Positions 35,243-45,541 of a stretch of 64,000 bases of DNA are shown here, in pieces. The DNA lies in the NCBI GenBank assembly GCA_030538115.1, contig JAUNUP010000005.1, positions 9,369 to 73,368 on the forward strand, in the 5' to 3' direction. The first letter of the stretch is position 1. Each line of letters opens with the position of its first letter. The translations under genes were made by a program, and so were the position numbers. The notes under the pieces are model-generated. The model worked only from the letters and a program-made list of their open reading frames with translations. It did not search any database and had not been told where the DNA came from. This DNA comes from Dermatophilus congolensis. Lineage in GTDB: Bacteria; Actinomycetota; Actinomycetes; Actinomycetales; Dermatophilaceae.

Positions 35243-37351
35243 GTGACAGCGACAGTTGAGTCATCTACCGCGACCCAGTGGGAGGGCTTCGAGCCCGGCC
35301 CGTGGCAGGACGGAATCGACGTCCGAGACTTCGTCCAGCGCAACTACAAGCCTTACGACGGCGATGCGTCGTTCCTGGCTGGCCCCACGGGTAAGACCCT
35401 GGGTCTGTGGGAGACGCTCGAGAAGCAGTACCTCGCCGAAGAGCGTCGCCGCCGCGTCTACGACGTCGACACGCACACCCCCTCCGACATCGACGCCTTC
35501 CCGGCCGGTTACATCAGCAAGGACGACGACGTGGTGGTCGGCCTGCAGACCGACACTCCGCTGAAGCGCGCGATGATGCCGTACGGCGGATGGCGCATGG
35601 TCGAGACCGCGATCAAGGAAGCGGGCAAGGAGCCCGACCCGAAGGTCCGCGAGATCTTTACCCGTTACCGCAAGACCCACAACGAAGCGGTCTTCGACAT
35701 CTACACCCCCCGCATCCGTGCGGCTCGTTCGAGCCACATCATCACGGGCCTGCCCGACGCCTACGGCCGTGGCCGCATCATCGGTGACTACCGCCGTGTC
35801 GCCCTGTACGGTGTCGACGCGCTCATCGCCGAGAAGCAGGCCTCGATGAACACGCACGCCGAAGAGCCGTTCTCCGAGCACTGGGCGCGCTTCCGCGAGG
35901 AGCACTCCGACCAGATCAAGGCTCTGAAGAAGCTCAAGCACATGGGTGAGATGTACGGCTTCGACATCTCCAAGCCCGCGACCACGGCGCAGGAGGCCGT
36001 GCAGTGGACCTACTTCGGTTACCTCGCCGCCATCAAGAGCCAGGACGGCGCGGCCATGAGCATCGGCCGCCTCTCCCCGTTCCTGGACATCTACTTCGAG
36101 CGTGACCTGGCTGCTGGTCGCATCTCGGAGCAGGGCGCGCAGGAGCTCATCGACCACCTGGTCATGAAGCTGCGCATCGTCCGCTTCCTGCGCACGATCG
36201 ACTACGACCAGATCTTCTCGGGGGACCCGTACTGGGCGACCTGGTCCGACGCCGGCTTCTCCGAAGACGGCCGCCCGCAGGTGGTCAAGACCTCGTTCCG
36301 TCTGCTGCAGACGCTGCGCAACCTGGGCCCGGCCCCGGAGCCGAACATCACGATCTTCTGGGACCCGAGCCTGCCCAAGGGCTACAAGGACTTCTGCGCC
36401 GCGATCTCGGTCGAGACCTCCGCGATCCAGTACGAGTCCGACAAGCAGATCCGCGACAAGTGGGGCGACGACGCCGCCATCGCCTGCTGCGTTTCGCCGA
36501 TGGCCATCGGCAAGCAGATGCAGTTCTTCGGCGCCCGCGTCAACGCCGCCAAGACGTTGCTGTACGCCATCAACGGTGGCCGCGACGAGATGAGCGGCAA
36601 GCAGGTCACCGCCGCCCGCCACGGCTTCGAGCCGGTGCAGGGTGACGGCCCGCTCGACTTCGACGACGTGTGGAACCGGTACGAGCTCATGCTCGACTGG
36701 GTCATCGCCACGTACGTTCAGGCGCTGAACATCATCCACTACTCGCACGACCAGCACGCGTACGAGGCCATCGAGATGGCGCTGCACGACTCCGAGATCG
36801 TGCGCACCCTCGGCTGTGGCATCGCGGGCCTGTCGATCGTGGCCGACTCCCTCGCGGCGATCAAGTACGCGAAGGTCTACCCGATCCGTGACGAGACGGG
36901 CCTGATCGTCGACTACCGCACCGAGGGCGAGTTCCCGATGTACGGCAACGACGACGACCGCGCCGACGACATCGCGGCGACGATCGTGCACACGGTCATG
37001 CAGAAGATCAAGGAGCAGCCGCTCTACCGTGACGCGATCCCGACGCAGTCGGTTCTGACCATCACCTCGAACGTGGTGTACGGCAAGAACACGGGCGCGT
37101 TCCCCTCGGGTCACAAGGCCGGCACGCCGTTCGCGCCGGGCGCCAACCCCGAGAACGGCATGGACCAGCACGGCATGGTCGCCTCCATGCTCTCGGTCGG
37201 CAAGCTCGACTACAACGACGCGCTCGACGGCATCTCGCTGACGAACACGATCTCCCCCGGCTCGCTCGGCCGTAACAAGGACGAGCAGGTCGAGAACCTC
37301 GTCGGCATCCTCGACGCAGGTTTCGTCATGAACGAGCCTTCCGCCAACTGA
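35243..37351 (+). CDS. pflB: Pyruvate formate-lyase catalytic core lacking its glycyl-radical C-terminus
   Basis: 702-aa core of pyruvate formate-lyase, which converts pyruvate and CoA to acetyl-CoA and formate without oxygen. The active-site pair Cys415-Cys416 is seen in [11 protein letters not shown]. The N-terminal [20 protein letters not shown] and the segment [20 protein letters not shown] are typical. The chain stops about 60 residues earlier than E. coli PFL (about 760 aa), exactly before the domain carrying the radical glycine; that domain is the next gene. The GTG at 35243 is preceded by AAGAGG; an upstream ATG frame is not supported by homology. No frameshift explains the split, because the two parts have separate start and stop and a 46-bp gap. 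No activase gene is adjacent. Confidence 0.93.
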   Translation: MTATVESSTATQWEGFEPGPWQDGIDVRDFVQRNYKPYDGDASFLAGPTGKTLGLWETLEKQYLAEERRRRVYDVDTHTPSDIDAFPAGYISKDDDVVVGLQTDTPLKRAMMPYGGWRMVETAIKEAGKEPDPKVREIFTRYRKTHNEAVFDIYTPRIRAARSSHIITGLPDAYGRGRIIGDYRRVALYGVDALIAEKQASMNTHAEEPFSEHWARFREEHSDQIKALKKLKHMGEMYGFDISKPATTAQEAVQWTYFGYLAAIKSQDGAAMSIGRLSPFLDIYFERDLAAGRISEQGAQELIDHLVMKLRIVRFLRTIDYDQIFSGDPYWATWSDAGFSEDGRPQVVKTSFRLLQTLRNLGPAPEPNITIFWDPSLPKGYKDFCAAISVETSAIQYESDKQIRDKWGDDAAIACCVSPMAIGKQMQFFGARVNAAKTLLYAINGGRDEMSGKQVTAARHGFEPVQGDGPLDFDDVWNRYELMLDWVIATYVQALNIIHYSHDQHAYEAIEMALHDSEIVRTLGCGIAGLSIVADSLAAIKYAKVYPIRDETGLIVDYRTEGEFPMYGNDDDRADDIAATIVHTVMQKIKEQPLYRDAIPTQSVLTITSNVVYGKNTGAFPSGHKAGTPFAPGANPENGMDQHGMVASMLSVGKLDYNDALDGISLTNTISPGSLGRNKDEQVENLVGILDAGFVMNEPSAN

Positions 37352-37397
37352 CCTACCCGCTAACCCCGACTTCTCAGCAGAACAAGGAGAACCACTC

Positions 37398-37649
37398 ATG
37401 GCAGCAAAGACGTACGAAGAGCGCCTCGCCTCGATGAAGGCGAACCGCTCGCAGAACAACATGGAGGCGGGCCTGTACCACGCCAACATCAACGTCCTCG
37501 ACGAGTCGACGCTGACGGACGCGATGGACCACCCGGAGAACTACCCCAACCTCACCGTTCGGGTCTCCGGCTACGCCGTGAACTTCGTCAAGCTCACCCC
37601 GGAGCAGCAGCGCGACGTCATCTCGCGCACCTTCCACGCGGGCGCCTGA
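37398..37649 (+). CDS. Separate glycyl-radical subunit of PFL (GrcA-like)
   Basis: 83-aa protein equivalent to the C-terminal glycyl-radical domain of PFL and to the stand-alone cofactor GrcA/YfiD. The radical site RVSGYAVNF puts the Gly at residue 58, and the ending [10 protein letters not shown] is conserved. In E. coli GrcA rescues oxygen-cleaved PFL. Here the preceding core has no such domain of its own, so this subunit is predicted to be required for activity. It has its own AAGGAG ribosome-binding site before the ATG and follows the core by 46 bp. Confidence 0.9.
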   Translation: MAAKTYEERLASMKANRSQNNMEAGLYHANINVLDESTLTDAMDHPENYPNLTVRVSGYAVNFVKLTPEQQRDVISRTFHAGA

Positions 37650-37662
37650 CGCACTGACAACC

Positions 37663-37701
37663 GAAGCGCCCCCTCTCCCGTCGCGGGAGAAGGGGCGCTT
37701 C
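37663..37701 (+). terminator. Hairpin terminator after the split PFL operon
   Basis: GAAGCGCCCCCTCTCCCG (37663-37680) pairs with 37684-37701 with a single mismatch and a 3-base loop. Only a weak T-rich tail follows. It ends the two-gene pfl transcript 13 bp after the stop. Confidence 0.75.
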
Positions 37702-37725
37702 GTCGTCTAAACCCGGCCACCCTCT

Positions 37726-37855
37726 CCCGTGCCGTGGCACTTCTGCTGAAAGGCGAGGTGGCGGGGTGCATGTGCCACGGCACCCCATCGGTGGTGGTGC
37801 CGTGGCACATGCACTCGCACACGTCACCTCAGAAGGAGAAGTGCCACGGCACGGG
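37726..37855. repeat. Nested palindromic element of about 130 bp
   Basis: The outer arms start CCCGTGCCGTGGCACTTCT (37726-37744) and end with the exact complement (37837-37855). They include GAGGTG (37755-37760) facing CACCTC (37825-37830). Inside lies a perfect 19-bp stem, GTGCATGTGCCACGGCACC (37766-37784) with 37796-37814, around an 11-base loop. The palindrome GTGCCRYGGCAC thus occurs four times. It could be a REP/MITE-like element or a large hairpin between convergent genes. No transposase or open frame is credible here. The rest of 37702-37956 shows no gene. Confidence 0.75.
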
Positions 37856-37956
37856 CAGTCGGTTGCGCCCTAGCGCCACTGGCACTGGCGCGCACCCCGA
37901 CGCGCACCGGACCTCGCTCGCGCGCGAGCCCTGGCCCCGGATCGATGGCCGGCCCG

Positions 37957-39291
37957 CTACTTCGTTGCTGCCTTCCAGGGCATTGTCGGGATGAGGGCGT
38001 TGGTCTTGAAGGGGCCCTGGCGCATCGTCGTGATGAAGGCCGAGCGCTCCGCTGCCCTGGTCTTGTACATGCCGGCGTAGGCGAGGCCGTTGTAGGCGTA
38101 GCCCGCCCAGTCGATGCCGTACCTGCGGGCCTCGTTGATCTGGGCCACCGACTGGGGCAGCGTGTTGATCCACAGGGCGTTGCCGGAGACCGTGTGGCGT
38201 CCGGTCGTCCGCTCCACCGCCCGAAGGCCCTGCAGCCACTGCGTGTAGTAGTCGCTCTGGCCCGGCACGCTCACGCTGCGGTAGTTCATCGCCACGACCG
38301 TGTCGATGATGCCCGCGCGCGCCCAGCGGGGCACGTCTTGCAGCACGTTCTTGTACGGGCGGGTCTTGGACCAGTCGGAGGTCGCACCCGGGCCCGCGTC
38401 GTAGGTGATCGCGTTCACCGAGAGGCGGTCGTTCTTGTCTCGCCGCTGCATCGCGGTGTGCACCCTGCGAACCACTGCAGTCACCTGGTCACGACGCCAC
38501 TGGCTGAACTGCGGGTCGTCCGGGAGCGGGGTGCCCGTGCGACCCGTCGCTGCCCTGAACCGCGCCAACGACGTGGCCGAGTAACCCCAGTCGTTGTACT
38601 CGTCGCTCGAGGTGTGGTCGGGGTAACGGATGTAGTCGAGGTTGACGCCGTCGATCTTGTAGTTGCGCTGCAGCGAATCGACGGTCGCCACGATGTGCGA
38701 CTGCACCGCCGGGTTGCCGAGGTCGACGAAGGAGGTGCCGCCGACGATCTCCGTACCGTCACGACGCCGGTCGAGCCACCGAGCAGCGCCCTTCGCCTTG
38801 GGGCCGTGCGTGTTGTAGACGTGCGCGCGCGCAGCGGGAGCCTTGGTGCCCGACCACATCTTGCCGACCGTCACCCAGGCATGCACCTGGATGCCGTTGC
38901 GGTGTGCCTGGGCGATCACCTCGGCGAGCGGGTCGTACGAGGCCGGGCCGGTGCCGGTGGCGCGAGGCAGGATCGACTTATTGCACAGGCAGTCCTGGCG
39001 ACGCGTCGCCTGCACGATCAACGTGTTCACGCCGGCCTGCTTCGCCGTCGACACCAGGGTTGTCACCTGTGCCTTCGACAGCATCCCTTCGTTGAACCCG
39101 TTGACCCACAGTGCCCTCATCTCGCGCTGCGGAGCTGCAGCAGCCGGGAGGGCAGCGGCAACCGAAGCCGGTGCCGCAGCCGCGGAGGGGGCGGCTGCGA
39201 CAGCGACTCCGCTACCGGAGAGAACAGGAAGCGAAGCGGCCACGAGCGCGGCCACGCTGACAGGCACGGCAAATCGAGTCGTGAGTGTCAT
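37957..39291 (-). CDS. Secreted glycosyl hydrolase-like 10 (DUF187/YngK) protein
   Basis: 444-aa exported protein. An N-terminal signal peptide (residues 1 to about 40, hydrophobic core VSVAALVAASLPVL with an Ala-rich cleavage region) is followed by the GHL10/DUF187 barrel: REMRALWVNGFNEG, then GVNTLIVQATRRQDC, HAWVTVGKMW, YKIDGVNLDYIRYPD and AINYR-like AMNYRSVSVPG. This family acts on cell-wall or surface glycans; the substrate is unknown. The ATG at 39291 gives a clean signal peptide, and the upstream in-frame ATGs do not. It is monocistronic and converges on the pfl operon. Confidence 0.82.
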   Translation of the reverse strand: MTLTTRFAVPVSVAALVAASLPVLSGSGVAVAAAPSAAAAPASVAAALPAAAAPQREMRALWVNGFNEGMLSKAQVTTLVSTAKQAGVNTLIVQATRRQDCLCNKSILPRATGTGPASYDPLAEVIAQAHRNGIQVHAWVTVGKMWSGTKAPAARAHVYNTHGPKAKGAARWLDRRRDGTEIVGGTSFVDLGNPAVQSHIVATVDSLQRNYKIDGVNLDYIRYPDHTSSDEYNDWGYSATSLARFRAATGRTGTPLPDDPQFSQWRRDQVTAVVRRVHTAMQRRDKNDRLSVNAITYDAGPGATSDWSKTRPYKNVLQDVPRWARAGIIDTVVAMNYRSVSVPGQSDYYTQWLQGLRAVERTTGRHTVSGNALWINTLPQSVAQINEARRYGIDWAGYAYNGLAYAGMYKTRAAERSAFITTMRQGPFKTNALIPTMPWKAATK

Positions 39292-39573
39292 CGGTACAGA
39301 TCCCCCAAATGCAGTTTCGTCCCCCAGATGTGTCACGCGCACGCGGCCCCCGCCACGCCCCCAAAGCGCTGCCCCAGACCCTACCCGCTCGATGTGGGCA
39401 TGTGTACAAGACCACTGTCCACCGTGCCCCGCTTCACACATCAGTGCCTCACACATCAAGGCCTGCCAGGCCACGAGTGCCCAGCAACGACGAGGGAGCG
39501 GGGAGGCGTCCAGGCACCTCCCCGCTCCACGATGTCGTTGTGCGGCCGCCGAATCAACGGCTTGCGGCTGCGC

Positions 39574-40935
39574 TCAGGCGTCGACCTCGGCCTTACCGCG
39601 ACGGGCCTCGAACTTGTTCATGTAATCCTTCTGGCCCATCTTCATCGCCCAGTACGAGAGCAGCGCGAAGCCCAACAGCCCGATCCAAGCCACCTTGAAG
39701 CCGGGCGCGTAGCTGCCGGTGGCGTCTTTGAGCATGCCCCACAACGGCGTGCCGATCGCCATACCGATGAGGTAGCCGCCGCCGAAGAACGACCAGATCT
39801 GGCCGAACGCACGGTTACCCACTCCGCCTGCCACCAGCAGCGGCGGCTGCACGGTGCCGTTGCTCATACCGGCGGCCATGAAGAACATCGAACCGAACAT
39901 GATGGCCGCGACAGCGTTGAAGCCGTCTCCGCTCCACATGGAGAAGTAGTAGAACGCGATGCTCTGCATGATGAGGGTCAGCAGCATCGCGCCGAGGATG
40001 CCCAGCTTGTCGTTGAGTACACCGAGCAAGGGCTTGAAGATCAACAGGCCCAGGGTCCACGTCATCATCAGCGACGAGAAGAACGCGGTCTCCGACGCGG
40101 GCTGCGAACGCAGCGGCAGGGTCGGGTCTGTGTAGATCGCCTCGGTGCTCTGCATGTAGATCGCGAGAATCTGGGCACCACCATGGGTGATGCCGAGCAT
40201 GAGGATGCCGACCAGGATCAGCCACACCCACGGCGAGCGCAGCGCCTCAGCGTAGGTGTAGCCGGGGATCTCGTCGGGGTCGGCGGCGGCACTGCGGGCC
40301 AGGTTCGGGTCGGCTCCGAGGGCCGTCAGCCCGACCTCGGCGGGGGTGTTCTTGACGAAGAACATCGTGCCGATCGCCGGGAAGACGACGACGATGATCG
40401 CGGCCATGAGGTAGGCGGTACGCCAGCCCATCGAGGCGCTGACCGCCGGAATCGCAACAGCCCAGAACATGCCCCCGATGCCGGTACCGCCCATGACCAC
40501 GCCCAGCGCGGTGCCCTTCTGGGCGACGAACCAGTTGTTCACCCAGATCACCGGTACGAGCTGGAAACTGATGCCGTAGCCGAGGCCGAGCAGCGCGCCA
40601 GCGAGGTAGAACGTGAAGGGGTTGGCGGTGCTCATTGAGAACCCGACGAGCGCGAGCGCAACGATCGCGATACCGACGTACATCATCTTCTTCGGGCCCA
40701 GCTTCGCCAGCATCGGCTTGCCGAGCACCATCATCGACACCACGATCGAGAGCAAGGTGATCGTGTAGTAGAGCAGGAACGCGGCCTGCTTGCCCTCGAA
40801 CAGGTCGTTGATGACATACGGGTGGAAGAACGAGGCCCCCGAAAGGGTGACCGAGCCACCGATCATCACCAGCAGCCCACCGATGGCCACTCGCCAGTGC
40901 CAGGCAGTCCACTTGGTCGAGACCTGACCTGTCAC
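39574..40935 (-). CDS. OFA-family major facilitator transporter (oxalate/formate antiporter-like)
   Basis: 453-aa MFS protein with 12 hydrophobic segments. The N-terminal half has GASFFHPYVINDLFEGKQA and GLGYGISFQLVPVIWVNNWF, typical of the oxalate:formate antiporter family, whose members also move lactate, pyruvate and other monocarboxylates. GTG at 40935 is preferred because a GGAG lies 10 bases upstream; GTG at 40944 is an alternative. The nearness to PFL makes a formate or pyruvate substrate attractive but unproven. Confidence 0.8.
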   Translation of the reverse strand: MTGQVSTKWTAWHWRVAIGGLLVMIGGSVTLSGASFFHPYVINDLFEGKQAAFLLYYTITLLSIVVSMMVLGKPMLAKLGPKKMMYVGIAIVALALVGFSMSTANPFTFYLAGALLGLGYGISFQLVPVIWVNNWFVAQKGTALGVVMGGTGIGGMFWAVAIPAVSASMGWRTAYLMAAIIVVVFPAIGTMFFVKNTPAEVGLTALGADPNLARSAAADPDEIPGYTYAEALRSPWVWLILVGILMLGITHGGAQILAIYMQSTEAIYTDPTLPLRSQPASETAFFSSLMMTWTLGLLIFKPLLGVLNDKLGILGAMLLTLIMQSIAFYYFSMWSGDGFNAVAAIMFGSMFFMAAGMSNGTVQPPLLVAGGVGNRAFGQIWSFFGGGYLIGMAIGTPLWGMLKDATGSYAPGFKVAWIGLLGFALLSYWAMKMGQKDYMNKFEARRGKAEVDA

Positions 40936-41084
40936 TACGACCACGCTCCGTCCGGTTTCACGAAGAAGCAGAGTCGCGGCCAGGGCCAGCGACGGCCCCG
41001 GTGCACTCTGCGCCTTTCGAAACCCTACGTCTCCTCAGGCTCCTCAACCGGCGCTCGACGAGAACTGTCGTACATCTCTCGCGC

Positions 41085-42929
41085 TCACAGGGCTCGGCGG
41101 GCTGCTCCCTTGTCTGCCGACTGGGCGAGCATCGCGAAGATCTTCAGGGCCGTGCTGACCTTGCGCTCGCGGGGCTTGGCGGGCTGCCAACCGACCTTGT
41201 CGGCCTCCTCGCGGCGGCGCTGCAACTCGGCGTCGTCGACCTTGAGGTTGACCGAACGGTCGGGGATCGAGAACTCGATGACATCGCCGTCGCGCACCAG
41301 ACCGATCGCGCCGCCTGAGGCCGCCTCGGGCGAGACGTGACCGACGGAGAGGCCCGACGAGCCTCCGGAGAAGCGACCGTCGGTGATGAGCGCACACTTC
41401 GGGCCGAGCCCGACACCCTTGAGGTAGGCGGTCGGGTAGAGCATCTCCTGCATACCGGGGCCGCCCTTGGGGCCTTCGTACCGCACGACCACCACGTCGC
41501 CGGCCTCGACCTTCTTGCTCAGGATCATCTCGACCGCCTCCTCCTGGCTCTCGGCCACCCTGGCCGGGCCGGAGAAGACCCACTGGTGCTCGGGCACGCC
41601 CGCCGTCTTGACGATGCAGCCGTCGGGCGCGAGGTTGCCGGTGAGCACCGCGAGGCCGCCGTCTGCGGTGTACGCGTTCTCGACGGAGCGGATACAGCCG
41701 TTGACCGGGTCGGTGTCGAGGCTCGCCCACGTGTTGGTGGAGCTGAACGCCTCGGTGGTGCGCACGCCTCCGGGGGCAGCGTGGAAGAGGTGGCGGGTCG
41801 CCTCCACGACCTTGCCGCCGCGGATATCGGTGTCGTCGAGCCACGACTGCAGCGAATCGTGGTGCACCGCATGCACGCTGGCGTCGAGGATGTCGGCGCG
41901 GGCGAGCTCGCCCATGATCGCGGGGATGCCGCCGGCGCGGTGCACGTCTTCCATGTAGAAGTCGTGCGTGTTCGGGGCGACCTTGCAGATGCACGGGGTG
42001 ATGCGCGAGAGGCGGTCGATGTCGCTCTGGTCGAAGTCGACCTTCGCCTCCTGTGCCGCAGCGAGCAGGTGCAGCACGGTGTTGGTGGAGCCACCCATCG
42101 CGAGGTCGACGCGCATCGCGTTCTCGAAGGCCGGCTTGGTGGCGATCGAGAGCGGCAGCACCGAGTCGTCGTCGTTGTCGTAGTAGCGGCGGCACAGGTC
42201 GACCACGAGGCGGCCCGCCTCCAAGAAGAGGTCACGACGCGCGGAGGCGGTGGCGAGCGTCGATCCGTTGCCGGGCAGCGCCAGACCGAGCACCTCGAGC
42301 AGGCAGTTCATCGAGTTCGCCGTGAACATGCCCGAGCACGAGCCGCAGGTCGGGCACGCGGACCGCTCGACCTGCTCGATCTGCGCGTCGGAGACCTCGG
42401 AGTCGACGGCCTGCACCATCGCGTCGATGAGGTCGAGCCTCGTGGAGGCGACGCCTTCGGGGCTGATGATCGCCTTGCCCGCCTCCATCGGTCCGCCCGA
42501 GACGAACACGGTGGGGATGTTGAGGCGCAACGCGGCCAGCAGCATGCCGGGGGTGATCTTGTCGCAGTTGGAGATGCACACGAGCGCGTCGGCGGCGTGC
42601 GCGTTGACCATGTACTCGACGGAGTCGGCGATCACCTCACGGCTGGGCAGCGAATAGAGCATGCCGTCGTGGCCCATCGCGATGCCGTCGTCGACGGCGA
42701 TCGTGTTGAACTCGCGCCCCACGCCTCCGGCCTCGGCGATGGCACCTGCGACGAGCGAGCCCATGTCTTTGAGGTGCACGTGGCCGGGCACGAACTGGGT
42801 GAAGCTGTTCGCGATGGCGACGATGGGCTTGCCGAAGTCGCTCTCGCCCATGCCGGTGGCGCGCCAGAGGGCGCGGGCACCCGCCATGTTGCGGCCGTGG
42901 GTCGTGGTACGTGAACGCAGCTCAGGCAT
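41085..42929 (-). CDS. ilvD: Dihydroxy-acid dehydratase
   Basis: 614-aa enzyme of valine and isoleucine synthesis that dehydrates 2,3-dihydroxy acids to 2-keto acids. The Fe-S ligands are seen in [11 protein letters not shown] and [19 protein letters not shown], and the C-terminal signature near [18 protein letters not shown] is intact. The length is standard. cimA lies 38 bp upstream on the same strand, so the two form a branched-chain amino-acid unit. Confidence 0.96.
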   Translation of the reverse strand: MPELRSRTTTHGRNMAGARALWRATGMGESDFGKPIVAIANSFTQFVPGHVHLKDMGSLVAGAIAEAGGVGREFNTIAVDDGIAMGHDGMLYSLPSREVIADSVEYMVNAHAADALVCISNCDKITPGMLLAALRLNIPTVFVSGGPMEAGKAIISPEGVASTRLDLIDAMVQAVDSEVSDAQIEQVERSACPTCGSCSGMFTANSMNCLLEVLGLALPGNGSTLATASARRDLFLEAGRLVVDLCRRYYDNDDDSVLPLSIATKPAFENAMRVDLAMGGSTNTVLHLLAAAQEAKVDFDQSDIDRLSRITPCICKVAPNTHDFYMEDVHRAGGIPAIMGELARADILDASVHAVHHDSLQSWLDDTDIRGGKVVEATRHLFHAAPGGVRTTEAFSSTNTWASLDTDPVNGCIRSVENAYTADGGLAVLTGNLAPDGCIVKTAGVPEHQWVFSGPARVAESQEEAVEMILSKKVEAGDVVVVRYEGPKGGPGMQEMLYPTAYLKGVGLGPKCALITDGRFSGGSSGLSVGHVSPEAASGGAIGLVRDGDVIEFSIPDRSVNLKVDDAELQRRREEADKVGWQPAKPRERKVSTALKIFAMLAQSADKGAARRAL

Positions 42930-42967
42930 ACCCCAAGGCTAGCCCCCGCCGCCAAACCCGCGAACCG

Positions 42968-44545
42968 TCAGATGCGCGGGGAGACTCCTTGGCGCAGGAG
43001 GCCGTAGGTGATGCCCTCCACCAGGGCGATCCAGCTCGCGTTCACCACGTCGCCGCCGACGCCCACCGTCGTCCAGCTCGTCGCGGTGTTGCTGTGCTGG
43101 ATGAGCACACGCGTGATCGCGTCGGTGCCGTGCGAGGACTCGAGAATCCGCACCCTGAAGTCGGTGAGGTCGATGTGTGCCAGCTCGGGATACACGCCCG
43201 TGAGGGCCTGGCGCAGCGCGTGGTCGAGCGCGTTGACAGGGCCGTTCCCCTCGCCCACAGCCACGAACCGCTGCCCGGCCGCGCGCACCTTGACGGTGGC
43301 CTCGGCCTCGGTGGAGTCGCCCGCGGAGTCGCTGATGACCCGCCAGCCCTCGACCTCGAAGTACTTCAGCGCCTTGCCGTCGACCTCCTCACGCAGCAAC
43401 AGGTCGAAGCTCGCATCGGCGGCGTCGAACGTGTAGCCGCGCTGCTCCAGGCCCTTGACCCGCTCGACGACCCGCCCGATGAGGTCCTTGTCGTCAAGGT
43501 CGAAGCCGAGCTCTTTGCCCTTGAGCTCGACGCTCGCGCGGCCCGCCATGTCGGAGACGAGCATCCGCATCTCGTTGCCGACGAGAGCCGGCTCGGTGTG
43601 CTGGTACAGGTCGGCGTCGACCTTGATCGCGGAGGCGTGCAGCCCGGCCTTGTGCGCGAACGCGCTGGCCCCGATGTAGGGCTGGCGGGCGGTCGCCGGC
43701 ACGTTGGTGATCTCGGCGATCGCGTGGCCTATGCGGGTCATGTGCTCGAGGTGACCCTCGGGCAGTACCTGGATGCCCTTCTTGAGCTGCAGGTTCGCGA
43801 TGATCGTGAGCAGGTTGGCGTTGCCGGTGCGCTCGCCGTAGCCGTTGATCGTGCCCTGCACCTGCATCGCGCCGGCGTTGACGGCCATGATCGAGTTCGC
43901 CACCGCGCAGCCGGTGTCGTTGTGGCAGTGGATGCCGATCGAGGCGCCGGTGGTGGCGATCGTGTCGGAGACGATGTCGAAGACCGTGTGGGGCAGCATG
44001 CCGCCGTTGGTGTCGCACAACGTGATGACCTCGGCGCCGGCCTCCGCAGCGGTGCGCACGGCCTCGAGGGCGTAGTCACGGTCGAGAAGGTAGCCGTCGA
44101 AGAAGTGCTCGGCGTCGAGCACGACGCGGCGGCCCTCGGCGACCAGGAACGACACGGTGTCGCGGATCATCGACAGGTTCTGCGCCAGGTCGGTGCGCAG
44201 AGCCAGGTCGACGTGCCTCACGTGCGACTTCGCCACCAGCGTCACCATCGGGGCGTTCGCGTCGAGCAGCGCCCGCACCTGCGCGTCGTCACCGGCCGAC
44301 CGCGACGACGCCTTACGGGTCGAGCCGAACGCGGCCAGGGTGGCGTGCTTGAAGTTCATCTTCGAGGCTTCGGCGAAGAAGCCCGTGTCTTTGGGGTTGG
44401 CGCCCGGCCACCCTCCCTCGATGAAGCCCACGCCCAGCTCGTCGAGCAGCTTGGCGATGTCGATCTTCTCGGCGATGGAGAGGTTGAGCCCCTCCTGCTG
44501 CGCGCCGTCACGAAGCGTGGTGTCGTAGATCTGGATCTGCGTCAT
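42968..44545 (-). CDS. cimA: (R)-citramalate synthase
   Basis: 525-aa enzyme of the DRE-TIM family that condenses pyruvate and acetyl-CoA to citramalate, a threonine-independent entry to isoleucine. IYDTTLRDGAQQEG marks the catalytic start, with the metal-site phrase SIGIHCHNDTGCAVAN in the barrel and a C-terminal regulatory LeuA dimer domain (VRILESSHGTDAITRVLI). The length and the GGWPGANPKD segment favour CimA over isopropylmalate synthase. It is first of the cimA-ilvD pair. Substrate choice should be taken as likely, not proven. Confidence 0.9.
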   Translation of the reverse strand: MTQIQIYDTTLRDGAQQEGLNLSIAEKIDIAKLLDELGVGFIEGGWPGANPKDTGFFAEASKMNFKHATLAAFGSTRKASSRSAGDDAQVRALLDANAPMVTLVAKSHVRHVDLALRTDLAQNLSMIRDTVSFLVAEGRRVVLDAEHFFDGYLLDRDYALEAVRTAAEAGAEVITLCDTNGGMLPHTVFDIVSDTIATTGASIGIHCHNDTGCAVANSIMAVNAGAMQVQGTINGYGERTGNANLLTIIANLQLKKGIQVLPEGHLEHMTRIGHAIAEITNVPATARQPYIGASAFAHKAGLHASAIKVDADLYQHTEPALVGNEMRMLVSDMAGRASVELKGKELGFDLDDKDLIGRVVERVKGLEQRGYTFDAADASFDLLLREEVDGKALKYFEVEGWRVISDSAGDSTEAEATVKVRAAGQRFVAVGEGNGPVNALDHALRQALTGVYPELAHIDLTDFRVRILESSHGTDAITRVLIQHSNTATSWTTVGVGGDVVNASWIALVEGITYGLLRQGVSPRI

Positions 44546-44900
44546 CGAAGGTCATCGCTCTCAGAAGGTCGGCATGCGGGCGAGGCATGTCGGAAGGACA
44601 CGTCGCGCATGGGGGCCGTGCCGCGCTGCAGGCGGCCGTAGGCCGATGGTAACCGGGCGCCTCAAGGGCACCTAAACGCGTCTCGGGACCGCGATGGGGC
44701 GCCCTGACTGCGCGAGAACGCGGGGGCCGATCAACCCCCTCAAGCGCTGCGAACGCCCATTCCATAACACTGTTCTCTACGCGGAATCCGCTGGTCACCA
44801 GGGGTGTTCGCGGCTCGAATGTGTGTACCACATGACCCTTTACCCTGGAGAGCAGACAACAGGTCAAGCCCCTCGAGACATCGCGATAAGTGAGGTATCC
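44546..44900. other. Divergent intergenic region between cimA and the V4R gene
   Basis: This 355-bp region must contain the promoters for cimA-ilvD (minus) and the V4R gene (plus). No RNA gene, attenuator peptide with a run of branched-chain codons, T-box or convincing hairpin was recognised. Confidence 0.5.
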
Positions 44901-45368
44901 ATGGCAGTCAACACCCGACCCACCCTCGGTCCGCTCGTTGCCGCAGAGTGCTTGCAGCAGATGCGTCTGCACTTCGAAGACCTTGCCGGGCGTGGGCCGG
45001 TTCTCGGAGCGGGCCGTATGCGGGGGGCGGGCCTCATCGAGAGCCTCGGCCACGCGGGCAGCAAGCCCAGCGACGACGTGGCCAAGAAGCTGCTCGCCGA
45101 CGCCCTGGGTGCCGACGGCACGCGCCTGTGCATCGTCACCGAGTTCACCTCGAACGACGACGACGAGTTCGTGGTCAAGCTGGTCGAGGGCGCCTGCAGC
45201 TTCGAGCAGAACACCGACACCGCCATGTGCGCCTACACGCTCGGCGTGTTCATCGGCGCCATCGGCTCGCTCATCGGCCACACGATGACCGGCAAGGAGA
45301 CCGAGTGCCAGGCCGCCGGCGACGACACCTGCACGTACAAGATCAAGCGTCACATCGCGATGGACTGA
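44901..45368 (+). CDS. V4R (4-vinyl reductase) domain protein
   Basis: 155-aa protein built from a single V4R domain, a small-molecule-binding fold related to haem-NO-binding and hydrocarbon-sensing domains. The C-terminal ETECQAAGDDTCTYKI holds the family's Cys pair. The N-terminal part contains GPVLGAGRMRGAGLIESLGH. The ATG at 44901 is preceded by GAGG. There is no signal peptide and no other domain. Ligand and role are unknown. It is single-gene, followed by a hairpin. Confidence 0.72.
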   Translation: MAVNTRPTLGPLVAAECLQQMRLHFEDLAGRGPVLGAGRMRGAGLIESLGHAGSKPSDDVAKKLLADALGADGTRLCIVTEFTSNDDDEFVVKLVEGACSFEQNTDTAMCAYTLGVFIGAIGSLIGHTMTGKETECQAAGDDTCTYKIKRHIAMD

Positions 45369-45402
45369 CCTCCGCGCTCTCGCATGGGCTAGGCATTTCG
45401 TC

Positions 45403-45426
45403 GGGGCCGACCGGTTGGTCGGCCCC
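45403..45426 (+). terminator. Perfect 10-bp hairpin after the V4R gene
   Basis: GGGGCCGACC (45403-45412) pairs with 45417-45426 around GGTT. There is no T-tract. It lies 35 bp beyond the stop of the V4R gene. Confidence 0.55.
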
Positions 45427-45541
45427 CACGCGTGTCCGGCCCAACATTTCGGCCCTACCAGTCGGACCTACTCGTCGCGAGACGTCGGGAACTGGCGGCA
45501 TCCCCTTAACGTCGCCCTGCCTGCGCCACTACCGTTCGTTC

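Noticed and set aside
35261..37492. A 743-codon open frame antisense to pflB
   Set aside because: Typical GC-rich shadow frame; pflB is unmistakable on the plus strand and the antisense product has no recognisable domain.
45403..45426. GGGGCCGACC hairpin as another CRISPR repeat remnant
   Set aside because: Only the GGGGCCGAC part matches the repeat end; the handle sequence is absent and the stem is a different, perfect hairpin behind a gene stop.
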